A stretch of 37,830 nt of DNA from Lutimonas saemankumensis. GTDB taxonomy: Bacteria; Bacteroidota; Bacteroidia; Flavobacteriales; Flavobacteriaceae. Shown here one piece after another: positions 24,775 to 33,027 of this stretch. Both the position numbers and the translations under genes were made by a program. The stretch lies in NCBI RefSeq assembly GCF_020171465.1, contig NZ_JAIUZR010000002.1:1-37830 (forward strand). Reading direction: 5' to 3'. The stretch's first letter is position 1. Every line of letters begins with the position of its first letter. The notes under the pieces were generated by a model. It saw only the letters and a program-made list of their open reading frames with translations. It was not told the origin of the DNA and did not search any database.

Positions 24775-25407
24775 ATGAAAAATATTCTGATTCTTTCCCC
24801 ACATACTGACGATGCAGAACTAGGTTGTGGAGCCTTGATTTCAAGATTTGTTGAGGAAGAAAAAAACATATTGTGGGTAGTGTTTTCAACAGCCGAAGAA
24901 TCAATTCCAAAGGAAATGTCTGTAGATACCCTTAAGAATGAATTCCTTAATGTGGTTAATAAACTTAATATTTCAAAAAAAAATGTGATAATTAATCATT
25001 TTAAAGTTAGGTACTTACATGAAAAAAGGCAAGAGATTCTTGAATTGTTGGTAAAAATCAGAAACTCATTTCAACCAGAATTGGTTATCGGACCATCCCT
25101 TAACGATTTTCATCAGGATCATCAGATCGTAGCTAATGAAATGGTAAGAGCTTTTAAGTCCTCTTCAAGTATTATTAGTTACGAATTACCCTGGAATCAT
25201 ATAACCTTTAACACTCAGCTTTTTTTTAAATGTGAAAAGAGGCATCTTAGAAAGAAAATAGAGCTTTTGCAGTGTTATAAGTCTCAGATAGTTAAAAATA
25301 GATCCTACTTTTCTGAGGAATTCATAAATGGGTTGGCGAGGACTCGAGGTGTTCAGGTTAATTCAGAGTATGCGGAAGCTTTTGAGGTAATTAAATGGAT
25401 CGTATAA
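24775..25407 (+). CDS. PIG-L/LmbE family N-acetylglucosamine-type deacetylase
   Basis: A 210-residue zinc-dependent de-N-acetylase of the PIG-L superfamily. The signature PHTDDAELGCG is at residues 9-19 (His10, catalytic Asp12, zinc-binding Asp13), and DFHQDHQIVANEMVRAF supplies the third zinc ligand. The DDAELGCG form resembles BshB of bacillithiol synthesis. CYKSQIV and EAFEVI near the C-terminus are typical. Known: members remove the acetyl group from GlcNAc in GlcNAc-PI, mycothiol, bacillithiol and lincosamide intermediates, exposing a free amine. Here it is followed 18 bases later by an ATP-grasp ligase, an order suggesting deacetylation and then re-acylation of an amino sugar (inference). 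No signal peptide, so cytoplasmic. Confidence 0.9.
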   Translation: MKNILILSPHTDDAELGCGALISRFVEEEKNILWVVFSTAEESIPKEMSVDTLKNEFLNVVNKLNISKKNVIINHFKVRYLHEKRQEILELLVKIRNSFQPELVIGPSLNDFHQDHQIVANEMVRAFKSSSSIISYELPWNHITFNTQLFFKCEKRHLRKKIELLQCYKSQIVKNRSYFSEEFINGLARTRGVQVNSEYAEAFEVIKWIV

Positions 25408-25425
25408 TTTTATTTATTAATTAAC

Positions 25426-26490
25426 ATGAATTCAACAAATATATTGGTAACAGGTGCGGGATCACCAGGGATATCGGGAACGATATATTCTCTAAGAAAC
25501 AACTATGACAAAAGAAAGTTCAAAATTTTCACAACAGACATGAATGAAGAGGTGGTAGGAAAATTTTTAGCTGATGAATTTATTAAGATCCCTCCAGCAA
25601 AACAAGCATCAAATTACTTGGATGCAATAACCAATATTTGTTTGAGAAATAAAATTGGTATTATAGTTCCTCAAAATACCGCAGAATTGAATTTATTATC
25701 GCAGCACGAGGAAAATTTTCTGAAAAATGGGATTAAAGTTTTATTATCATCTCATGAAGCTATAAATGTTGCTAACAATAAGCATGAATTAATGAATGTT
25801 TGTCAGGAAAACAACATTCCTGTGGCTAGCTTTTATTTGGTGGAAACAGCAGATGATCTTCTGCGTTCTGCTAAACTCTTGGGATGGCCAGACCAGAAGA
25901 TAGTTATAAAGCCACCAGTATCGAATGGTATGCGTGGGGTAAGGATTATAGATGAGAATCTGGATTTGAAAGAAATGTTTTATGAGGAAAAACCAAATTC
26001 CCTTAATATTAAAATGAAGAACCTACTAGAAGTATTGGGTGAAAATTTTCCAAGTTTACTGGTAACGGAATATTTACCTGGAGAAGAATACTCTGTTGAT
26101 GTTTTAAGAAAAGATAATTTTTCAATAGAGATTCCAAGGATACGGAATTTGGTTCGAAGTGGAATAACTTTCAACGGTTCAATTGAAAAAAATGAGGAAA
26201 TAATAGAATATTGTAGAATATTATCAAAACAAATAGATCTTAAATATTGCTTTGGTTTTCAATTTAAGCTTGATGCACAAGGTACTCCTAAAATTCTCGA
26301 ATCTAATCCTAGAATTCAAGGCACTATGATTATGTCAACCCTGGCTGGTGCTAATATAATTTATAACGGAATTAAACTATTGTTAAATGAGGAGATAGCG
26401 GATATGGAGGTGGATTGGAATTACAAATTCTTTAGATTTTGGGGTGGAATTGGAGCGGGAAGAGAAGGTTTAGAATCAATACGTTTTTAA
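25426..26490 (+). CDS. ATP-grasp ligase (carbamoyl-phosphate synthase large-chain-like)
   Basis: A 354-residue ATP-grasp enzyme. An N-terminal Rossmann-like preATP-grasp domain opens with ILVTGAGSPGISGTIYSL. The ATP-grasp domain includes KIVIKPPVSNGMRGVRII (nucleotide-binding Lys and glycine-rich loop), VTEYLPGEEYSVDVL and the Mg-binding ILESNPRIQGTMIMS. Known: the fold forms amide (or thioester) bonds through acyl-phosphates; stand-alone CarB-like members occur in capsule loci and peptide-like natural product clusters. With the upstream PIG-L deacetylase providing a free amine, a sugar-amide ligase is an attractive role (inference). It ends 1 base before the HAD gene, so the two are almost certainly co-translated. 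Confidence 0.88.
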   Translation: MNSTNILVTGAGSPGISGTIYSLRNNYDKRKFKIFTTDMNEEVVGKFLADEFIKIPPAKQASNYLDAITNICLRNKIGIIVPQNTAELNLLSQHEENFLKNGIKVLLSSHEAINVANNKHELMNVCQENNIPVASFYLVETADDLLRSAKLLGWPDQKIVIKPPVSNGMRGVRIIDENLDLKEMFYEEKPNSLNIKMKNLLEVLGENFPSLLVTEYLPGEEYSVDVLRKDNFSIEIPRIRNLVRSGITFNGSIEKNEEIIEYCRILSKQIDLKYCFGFQFKLDAQGTPKILESNPRIQGTMIMSTLAGANIIYNGIKLLLNEEIADMEVDWNYKFFRFWGGIGAGREGLESIRF

Positions 26491-26491
26491 A

Positions 26492-27100
26492 ATGAACAGT
26501 AGTTTGCTGAATTATGATTGCTATATTTTTGATTTAGATAATACACTTTACGACGAAAATGTGTATTTATTTTCTGTATATCGTGAGATTTCAGAGTTTA
26601 TCTCTTCTAGATACGAATTTGAATCTGAAGTGGTAGAGAACTATCTGATCAATGAATTTAATGAAAGAGGTAGGCATAAATTACTCTCTAAAATGATTAC
26701 ACATTTCGAAATTAATGATGCTTTACTTTCAAATCTTCTGTTAATCATGAGAACTCATGTTATGTCTGCACCGATGTTATTATTTCCGAAAATGAGGTCA
26801 TTTCTTCTTCAGCTCATAACTTGTAAAAAGAAAACATTTGTACTAACAAATGGAAACGTTCAACAACAGAAGAATAAAATTAAACAAATTGATTGGACTG
26901 GTCTCAATAATATACATTTTGTATTTGCAAATGAAATAGAACCGAAACCGAGTCCAAAGGCGATTGCTACCATATTTTCAAATCATCAATTACATGGATC
27001 AAACGCGATATTAATTGGTGATTCTGAAAGCGATAAATGTTGTGCAATAAACGCTAACATTGACTTCATTTATGTGGATGAATTATTCGAAGGTGAATAA
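26492..27100 (+). CDS. HAD-superfamily phosphatase
   Basis: A 202-residue haloacid dehalogenase-like hydrolase. Motif I FDLDNTLYDE places the nucleophile at Asp14 and the general acid at Asp16. Motif II is VLTNG, motif III is the Lys of EPKPSPKAI, and motif IV is GDSESD. The helical cap (residues about 25-90) makes it a C1-type enzyme, like phosphoglycolate and pyrimidine phosphatases. It starts 1 base after the ATP-grasp stop. Such ATP-grasp/HAD neighbours are familiar in Bacteroidota glycan loci; the HAD enzyme might remove a phosphate from a sugar-amide product or supply a dephosphorylated precursor (inference). Substrate unknown. Confidence 0.88.
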   Translation: MNSSLLNYDCYIFDLDNTLYDENVYLFSVYREISEFISSRYEFESEVVENYLINEFNERGRHKLLSKMITHFEINDALLSNLLLIMRTHVMSAPMLLFPKMRSFLLQLITCKKKTFVLTNGNVQQQKNKIKQIDWTGLNNIHFVFANEIEPKPSPKAIATIFSNHQLHGSNAILIGDSESDKCCAINANIDFIYVDELFEGE

Positions 27101-27133
27101 ACTTTTTTATTACTTAAAAAATTAAGGAATCAA

Positions 27134-28012
27134 ATGTCGAAGAAAATAAACCTTATGATTGTTGGGGCGCACAAATCAGGTACTACCTCATTAAAGAATT
27201 ACTTAAATGAGCATCCTGATATTTTGGGGCATGTCCAAAGGGATATGAAGTTTTTCATGAATGAAGAAGAGTATAGTAAGGGATTTGAGGCAATTTTTGA
27301 CAAATACATGAATGTTGGAGATGTCGATAATGCAAAATGTATAGTTGCGAAGGATGCAGGTACTTATTTACTTGAAAGTAATTTGAAAAGAATTAAAGAT
27401 CATAATCACGAATGTAAAATTGTATTCTTGATCAGAAACCCCGTAAATAGGGCCTATTCTCACTATAAGTTTGAATTGGGAAAAGGGTATTATCATGATT
27501 TGGATTTTGAAAGAATTCTCAAATTTGAGGATTATTCTGAGAGTGAAGGTAAGTTTTTCAACCATGTATTAAAGCTGGGAAAGTACTCTGTTCATTATAA
27601 GACAATGCTTGAATTATTTGATAAAACCAATATTAAAGTGATACTTTTTGAGGATTTAAAGGAAAACCCAGAAAAGGTATGTAAAGATATTTTTTCATGG
27701 ATAGGAGTTGACTCTTCCTTTGAGCCAAATACGAATAAAGTACATAATCTTTCGAAAAAACCTAAATATAAATGGTATTCTGAGATTCTTGGCAAAATTC
27801 GAAACGCCGATATTTTATTGTCTTGGTTTAAGTTTATTTTTCCTGCAAGATTCTACAAAAAAACTGTAGATTGGATTCATAGTCTTAATTCTGGTGGAGA
27901 TTCTTTTGAACCATTAAAAGAAGAAGTAAAGAATGGTTTAACGAAATATTATAAAGATTATAACGTTGAAATGGAGGAGTTAGCAAAAATTGATTTAAAG
28001 AACTGGAAATAA
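27134..28012 (+). CDS. Cytoplasmic PAPS-dependent sulfotransferase
   Basis: A 292-residue soluble sulfotransferase. The 5'-phosphosulfate-binding loop LMIVGAHKSGTTSLKNYL covers residues 7-24, and the 3'-phosphate-binding segment IVFLIRNPVNRAYSHY has Arg101 and Ser109 at the conserved spacing. The intermediate DAGTYLL and the C-terminal FEPLKEEVKNGLTKYYKDYN resemble heparan-sulfate-type (NST-like) sulfotransferases. No membrane segment. Known: such enzymes move sulfate from PAPS to a sugar hydroxyl or amine. It begins 33 bases after the HAD gene and is followed 10 bases later by a NodB-type gene. Together with the genes at 29916 and 31387 it implies a sulfated surface glycan. No PAPS synthesis genes are in the window. 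Confidence 0.92.
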   Translation: MSKKINLMIVGAHKSGTTSLKNYLNEHPDILGHVQRDMKFFMNEEEYSKGFEAIFDKYMNVGDVDNAKCIVAKDAGTYLLESNLKRIKDHNHECKIVFLIRNPVNRAYSHYKFELGKGYYHDLDFERILKFEDYSESEGKFFNHVLKLGKYSVHYKTMLELFDKTNIKVILFEDLKENPEKVCKDIFSWIGVDSSFEPNTNKVHNLSKKPKYKWYSEILGKIRNADILLSWFKFIFPARFYKKTVDWIHSLNSGGDSFEPLKEEVKNGLTKYYKDYNVEMEELAKIDLKNWK

Positions 28013-28022
28013 AAATTGGAAA

Positions 28023-28787
28023 ATGAATTGGGATTTTACCTTTAAAAAGTATGAAGAATTATTAAAAGTTTTAAATGATGATGGATATCAATTTCAAACT
28101 TTTGAGCAATTCATTAAAAATCCAAAGAAGAAAGTTGTGGTTTTAAGACATGACGTAGACAGAAGATCTGCACATTCATTGGATCTAGCAAAAGCTGAGA
28201 GTACAGTAAACGCGAAAGCATCATATTATTTTCGAATTGTACCTGAAAGTAATGTAAAAAATATTATCGAAAAAATAGCCGCTCTTGGCCATGAAATAGG
28301 TTATCATTACGAGGATTTAGGTGCGAGTAAAGGTAATTTTCAAAAGGCTTATGAAAGATATTTAAAGAATTTGGGTTATTTTAGGTCCTATTATCCGGTT
28401 TCAACAATTTGTATGCATGGAAGTCCGGAAAACAAAATTGATAATCGAGACATTTGGAAAAAATATAATTATAAAAAAAACGGAATTATTGCGGAACCTT
28501 ATTTTGATGTAAATTATGACGAGGTATTTTATATTACAGATGCTTCCCGATCATGGAACAATAGAAATGTAAGTGTTAGGGATAAAGTTGAAACAAAATA
28601 TGAGTTAGATGCCTCAAGTATTGATAAAATGATTTACCTTGTTAAAAACAATCTGATGCCGGATCAAATAATTATTAATACTCATCCACATAATTGGTCC
28701 AAATTTGGCTTGTTATGGATTTATATTCTAGTCTGGCAAAGCATGAAAAATGTGGTCAAAGCAATTCTCATTCGGATAAGAAAATAA
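28023..28787 (+). CDS. Polysaccharide deacetylase-like protein (NodB-fold, divergent)
   Basis: A 254-residue protein with a divergent NodB fold. VVVLRHDVDRRSAHSLD holds the Asp residues of motif 1 (RHDVD), ALGHEIGYHYEDLG holds the His of motif 2, and INTHPHNWSKFG near the C-terminus gives the final His. CMHGSPENKIDNRDIW is another conserved segment. Such proteins are frequently found in O-antigen and capsule loci, usually annotated only as hypothetical or deacetylase-like. No signal peptide; the C-terminal segment (FGLLWIYILVWQSMKNVV) is hydrophobic. It lies 3 bases before a second, more canonical deacetylase gene, so the two may act on the same intermediate. Confidence 0.78.
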   Translation: MNWDFTFKKYEELLKVLNDDGYQFQTFEQFIKNPKKKVVVLRHDVDRRSAHSLDLAKAESTVNAKASYYFRIVPESNVKNIIEKIAALGHEIGYHYEDLGASKGNFQKAYERYLKNLGYFRSYYPVSTICMHGSPENKIDNRDIWKKYNYKKNGIIAEPYFDVNYDEVFYITDASRSWNNRNVSVRDKVETKYELDASSIDKMIYLVKNNLMPDQIIINTHPHNWSKFGLLWIYILVWQSMKNVVKAILIRIRK

Positions 28788-28790
28788 ATT

Positions 28791-29729
28791 ATGAATAATT
28801 TTTGTTTATTGTCAAATGACGTAGAAACTACTTCTATATGGCACAATGCTTTAAGAGATGAAACGGGACTAAAGGTGCTTAAAGAAGGGATGCCAATGTT
28901 GCTTGATCTTTATGAAAAATATAATATAAAGTCCACTTTTTTTTTCACAGGTTATATTGCCAAACTTTATCCGGAGATTGTGAAAATGGTCTTGCCTTTT
29001 GGTCATGAAGTTGCCAGTCATGGTCTGTCTCATAAAAAAGAACATGGATTTGATGTTATGCCTTTAAATATGCAAATTCATCATTTGAAAGAATCGAAGA
29101 AGATTTTGGAAGATTTATCGGGTAAAGAAGTAGTGTCATTTAGGGCTCCTGCGTTGAGAGTTAATGGTGACACAAGCCGGGCGCTTCTCGAAAGTAATTA
29201 CAAGATTGATAGTTCAATTGCCTCTCAGCGGTTTGATTTGTTCATGTCCTTTGGAGGTTTAAAGAAGCTCAAATGGCTATTTGCACCAAGATTACCATAC
29301 ATTTCTAAAGAAAGTTCCTTATTCAGCAAGGGGCAAAATGGAATAGTGGAAGTTCCTGTAAGCGCTATGATATTACCTTATTTGAGTACTACTATGAGAA
29401 TCTTTCCCAAGATAACTTCTTATCAAAGAAGATTTTTGGCATTTGAAACAGAAAGAAGTGGAAAGCCAATTGTTTTTTTAACTCATCCTAATGAATTCAT
29501 TGATGAAAGAGAGGAAAACAAGATTATCAATAAAAGATCTGAGAACCCATTAGCATCTTTTTTACAAGACACGTTGAGATCTAAACTTAAATCGAAGAAT
29601 TTAGGTGTGAATGGTATTAAGTTATATGAGAATCAAATTGAGTTTTTTGTTTCTCAAGGTTTTAACTTCTGCACAATAAAAGAATATTGCAGTAATTCAG
29701 GCTTATTGGAAAGAACTGAGAATAAATAA
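28791..29729 (+). CDS. Polysaccharide deacetylase (NodB, DUF3473-like)
   Basis: A 312-residue CE4-type deacetylase. LLSNDVETTSIW provides the motif 1 acidic residues, STFFFTGYIAKLYP is the strand following it, EVASHGLSHKKEH is motif 2 with two His, VVSFRAPALRVNGD is motif 3, and VFLTHPNEFIDER the last His. This set matches the deacetylase subgroup that carries a DUF3473-type C-terminal region in exopolysaccharide loci. A run of nine T residues at 28937-28945 encodes STFFF. No signal peptide is visible, so it is expected to act on the cytoplasmic face. It is followed by the 47-residue membrane protein at 29776 after 46 non-coding bases. Confidence 0.85.
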   Translation: MNNFCLLSNDVETTSIWHNALRDETGLKVLKEGMPMLLDLYEKYNIKSTFFFTGYIAKLYPEIVKMVLPFGHEVASHGLSHKKEHGFDVMPLNMQIHHLKESKKILEDLSGKEVVSFRAPALRVNGDTSRALLESNYKIDSSIASQRFDLFMSFGGLKKLKWLFAPRLPYISKESSLFSKGQNGIVEVPVSAMILPYLSTTMRIFPKITSYQRRFLAFETERSGKPIVFLTHPNEFIDEREENKIINKRSENPLASFLQDTLRSKLKSKNLGVNGIKLYENQIEFFVSQGFNFCTIKEYCSNSGLLERTENK

Positions 29730-29775
29730 TTCTTCGATATTATCATTTTGAAATATTAATTTAAAATAAAGAATC

Positions 29776-29919
29776 ATGTATTTGTATTTAGGACCTGGAC
29801 TGGGAGGAGGAGCAATAATCGTGGTTATTGGTGTAATTGTTCTTATACTAGTGACGATTTTCACTTTCCTTTGGTTTCCAATAAAAAGATTTTTGAAAAA
29901 GAAAAGAAGTAGTAAGTGA
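29776..29919 (+). CDS. Small membrane protein, 47 residues, coupled to a sulfotransferase
   Basis: A short gene, easily missed. The protein starts MYLYLGPGLGGGAIIVVIGV, continues as one hydrophobic helix to about residue 36 and ends in a basic tail (KRFLKKKRSSK). The LGPGxGGG start with a single helix and a basic end recalls small unnamed proteins I have seen next to polysaccharide and phospho- or sulfo-transfer genes in Bacteroidota (recollection, not searched). Its TGA stop lies inside the GTGA that starts the next gene (4-base overlap), strong evidence that it is translated and that the two proteins are needed together. It may help anchor or regulate the membrane sulfotransferase (inference). 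Confidence 0.78.
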   Translation: MYLYLGPGLGGGAIIVVIGVIVLILVTIFTFLWFPIKRFLKKKRSSK

Positions 29920-31403
29920 TAGTTGAATTCATTCTTGGCGTATCAGTATCCCTTGGTTTTTTTGTTATTTTAAAACTTTCAGGAATCACTGATTCCATAA
30001 ATTCATGGATTTTATCTACATCTAAATTTGTATACTTTAGTGGTCATCCATTGATGGATGACGATGAAATATTTTCACGGATCAAAAACCAGTTTAAAGG
30101 GGTTTTTATCGGAATCGTTGTCGTACTCGCCAAGATTTTCATTTTAATTGCCAGCATAATTATATTGGTGATTATTGCTTCAGTAATTGAAATGGCTTTT
30201 ACAACGGGAAAACTTCCTAATTTTAAAATTGAGAATCTTGGAGATTATATCAGAGCAAAATTTATTTTTGAAATACCTTTTCTAATTGGGACGATCAGTC
30301 CATTAGTTTTTATGTCAATTTTTCGAAAGAAAATTGTTAAGAAGAACAATGTATACTCACCTATAGATAAATTTTTGCATTATGTATTTCTTGGAAATAA
30401 GAATGTGGCATTGTTTCTTCTAAAACTTGAATTTGGAATAAACAAGAGATTATTGAATACGAATTTAAACAATAAGAATGTTTATGTATCTGGATTGGCA
30501 AGGGCAGGTACAACAGTTTTGATGCAATATTTAGGTCAATTAGATGATTTTAAGAGTTTATCTTATCAAAATCTTCCATTTTTATTTTTGCCTAAGTCAG
30601 GTACGACTTTTGTTTCAGGAAATAATACAAAAACTGTTGAAAGGTATCATAAGGATGGTGTAGGTCATAATATACGTTCTTATGAAGCTCTTGAAGAACC
30701 ATTTTGGAGAAATTACATTGGTCAAGATTATATTACAGACACTTTTCTGAATCAACATAATATACCAGAAAATGTATATGATAAGTATAATAAATTTCGA
30801 AAACTAGTTTCAAAGGAAAAAATCTATTTAGCCAAAAATAATAATCATTTATTGAGAGCAGAATCATTGAGATTGTTGGATCTGAAAAATGGAAATCAAA
30901 CAATAACCATTATTCCGTTTAGAAATCCTTTGGAACAATCTGCCTCTCTTTTAAAGCAGCATAAGTTTTTATCTCGCATGCAATCAGATGATGATTTTGT
31001 TTTAGATTATATGAATTTCTTGGTGCATCATGAATTTGGATTAAATGCAAAACCATTCAAATTTGATCACAATTTAGAAATACAATATTCCCAAAACAAA
31101 ATTGAATATTGGATGGAATTATGGTTTCATTTTTATGATAATATTTACACTAAATTTAGTAGCAAAAAAGAGGAATATTTATTTTTTTGTTATGAATCAT
31201 TTGTAGAATTTCCAGCTGAGTCGTTGAATATATTATTTGATTCGTTGGATCTCCCTAAAGGAAGTGCTGATAAAGTATCAGTAAGAAAATATGATATGAA
31301 GTCAAATTCAGGTAACAAAGTTTATAATTTAAAGTTTAGTGAATTATATTTAAAATTAAAGAAAGAATCAATTAATGGAATGTTAGATGGACAGAATCAT
31401 TAG
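29916..31403 (+). CDS. Membrane-anchored PAPS-type sulfotransferase
   Basis: A 495-residue fusion of a membrane region and a sulfotransferase domain. Hydrophobic helices lie at about residues 3-24, 62-95 (long enough for one or two spans) and 117-136. From about 186 the P-loop sulfotransferase domain begins: VYVSGLARAGTTVLMQYL gives the 5'-PSB loop at 193-200, and IIPFRNPLEQSASLLKQH gives the 3'-PB motif with Arg336 and Ser344. The domain ends with FFCYESFVEFPAESLNILF. Start codon is GTG at 29916, overlapping the 47-residue gene; its end overlaps the next gene by 17 bases. Most bacterial glycan sulfotransferases of this fold are soluble, so the multi-span anchor suggests action on a lipid-linked glycan at the membrane (inference). 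Confidence 0.86.
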   Translation: MIVEFILGVSVSLGFFVILKLSGITDSINSWILSTSKFVYFSGHPLMDDDEIFSRIKNQFKGVFIGIVVVLAKIFILIASIIILVIIASVIEMAFTTGKLPNFKIENLGDYIRAKFIFEIPFLIGTISPLVFMSIFRKKIVKKNNVYSPIDKFLHYVFLGNKNVALFLLKLEFGINKRLLNTNLNNKNVYVSGLARAGTTVLMQYLGQLDDFKSLSYQNLPFLFLPKSGTTFVSGNNTKTVERYHKDGVGHNIRSYEALEEPFWRNYIGQDYITDTFLNQHNIPENVYDKYNKFRKLVSKEKIYLAKNNNHLLRAESLRLLDLKNGNQTITIIPFRNPLEQSASLLKQHKFLSRMQSDDDFVLDYMNFLVHHEFGLNAKPFKFDHNLEIQYSQNKIEYWMELWFHFYDNIYTKFSSKKEEYLFFCYESFVEFPAESLNILFDSLDLPKGSADKVSVRKYDMKSNSGNKVYNLKFSELYLKLKKESINGMLDGQNH

Positions 31404-32751
31404 AATTTTACGTGTGCTTTTACTATTAATTTTGTTTTTCATTGGCATAAGCTATTTTAGTATAAAGGGATTTGAAAAGCAATATCATAATAGAAATATT
31501 TTAGAGAAAACAGCAGTTAAGGCGAATGAATTACCGAGATTAATGAAATCCTGGTATATATCAACATTTGTAAGACCGGAACAGGCTATTGAGATAGACA
31601 AAAGAGAAGACTTGCGTCAAATTGGAAAGTTTTCTGACAATTCCAAAGTTAGTGATTCTTTATTTTTTTTATTTTACAAATACTTAGGTGATAAAAGTGG
31701 AAAAGTTTATCTCCAAAATATCAAGAATGGGGAAATTAAATATTCATGGGATATTCCGATGGAATTAATTATGAATGATTTAATTAATATCGATAATGAA
31801 ATTCAAAATAAATTTTACAATGGATCATTCCCTTTAAATTTCACAAAAAAAGTAAAAAAGAATTATGCCTCTATTGATGCTACGCAACCTACAATAGTGG
31901 ATGATTTCTCATTACTGTTTAATTGTGGTTCGCTGGGATATTTATATAAGATTGATAAAAATTCAAATTTAGTTTGGAAAAGTGATAGATTGGTCCACCA
32001 TTCAATTGAATTGGATGATGATGGTAATATTTGGACTTGCTCCTTAGATTTTGAAAATGAAAGTGCTAATTATTTTAAATACAGGGAAGATGCCATTTTA
32101 CATCTATCAAGAGATGGAAAAGAATTAAAGTTTATTCCATTAACTGAGATGTTTAAGAAAAGTGGTTTATTTAAATCATTAATTGGGTCTAGTCCTAATT
32201 ATGATAATGATAAATATGGCTTAGATCCATATCACTTAAATAATGTACTTCCAGCTAAATCAAACTCCAAATATTGGAAAAAAGGTGATGTGTTTTTAAG
32301 TCTCAGAACTCAAAGTATGGTTTTAAATTACAGGCCTGAAACCGATTCTATAATTTGGTATAAACAAGGTCCCTGGTTTGGTCAACATGATATAAATATT
32401 GAAAATGATAGTTTAATTTCTGTTTTTAACAATAACGTATGGTTTTTTGGTGAAAGCTTTTATGAACCTGAATCAACAAGTAATATAATGTATTATGATT
32501 TCACTTTAAATAAGTCATATACAGCATATGATAAAGACTTTAAGTCTCCGTATGAAGGCAGGCAGACAAGAATAGAAGGTGGAGGTCTTTTAGTTGAGGA
32601 AACCGGGAAGGGTAGGTATTATATTTATGATGAAAATAAAAATTTGATAGAAAAATTTTATATTCCTTATTTCTCAAATGAAGATTGGGCAATGCAACCA
32701 AATTGGGGTAACGTTTATCTGTTTAAAGAGGAAAAGTTTATTCTTCAATAA
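31387..32751 (+). CDS. Arylsulfotransferase (ASST)-like protein, membrane-anchored
   Basis: A 454-residue protein with an N-terminal signal anchor (residues 5-24, ILRVLLLLILFFIGISYF) and a periplasmic beta-propeller of the arylsulfate sulfotransferase family. LVHHSIELDDDGNIWTC (His204/205), DPYHLNNVLP (His283), LSLRTQSMVLNYRPETDSII (Arg307) and FGQHDINIENDSLISVFNN (His334) reproduce the His-His-Arg-His order of the ASST active site, with shorter spacings than in the Escherichia coli enzyme. Known: ASST moves sulfate between phenolic compounds without PAPS, through a sulfo-histidine. Here its place in a glycan operon, overlapping the membrane sulfotransferase by 17 bases, suggests a role in glycan sulfation outside the cytoplasm (inference). 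It is the last gene of the long rightward run. Confidence 0.85.
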   Translation: MDRIIRILRVLLLLILFFIGISYFSIKGFEKQYHNRNILEKTAVKANELPRLMKSWYISTFVRPEQAIEIDKREDLRQIGKFSDNSKVSDSLFFLFYKYLGDKSGKVYLQNIKNGEIKYSWDIPMELIMNDLINIDNEIQNKFYNGSFPLNFTKKVKKNYASIDATQPTIVDDFSLLFNCGSLGYLYKIDKNSNLVWKSDRLVHHSIELDDDGNIWTCSLDFENESANYFKYREDAILHLSRDGKELKFIPLTEMFKKSGLFKSLIGSSPNYDNDKYGLDPYHLNNVLPAKSNSKYWKKGDVFLSLRTQSMVLNYRPETDSIIWYKQGPWFGQHDINIENDSLISVFNNNVWFFGESFYEPESTSNIMYYDFTLNKSYTAYDKDFKSPYEGRQTRIEGGGLLVEETGKGRYYIYDENKNLIEKFYIPYFSNEDWAMQPNWGNVYLFKEEKFILQ

Positions 32752-32880
32752 AATGATGAAAATTATTCATACGGATCATAAAAAGATTGAAGTTTTAGCA
32801 AAATAAATGGAAATTCGATTTTTTTTCTTATTTTTACAAAATATTGTATTGTTAAGTTGAAATAATTTTATCAGCCCCTC

Positions 32881-33027
32881 ATGATAAATTATATTATAAA
32901 GAAAGGCTCACATCACTTCTCGAGTTTTTTATTTAGCAATTTGTTTTTATTTGGGCTGGTTGAATTGATTGAATTTTTAGTGTCTAAAAAAGTATCTAGA
33001 TCCACAAAAATGAGCTTAAAAAAATAA
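32881..33027 (+). CDS. Possible small membrane protein, 48 residues
   Basis: An open frame from ATG 32881 to TAA 33027, ending 5 bases before the sugar transferase start. The translation opens MINYIIKKGSHHFSS, has one hydrophobic stretch (FLFSNLFLFGLVELIEFLV) and ends with a basic tail. No family is recognised. Support is only its length, its hydrophobic helix and the tight spacing to the next gene; in DNA this rich in A and T such frames arise by chance, so it may simply be leader sequence of the sugar transferase transcript. Confidence 0.3.
   Translation: MINYIIKKGSHHFSSFLFSNLFLFGLVELIEFLVSKKVSRSTKMSLKK

Noticed and set aside
24775-26490. A true bacillithiol or mycothiol pathway
   Set aside because: There is no BshC or MshC homologue, and the surrounding genes are plainly for a surface polysaccharide. 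Only the order of chemistry is similar.
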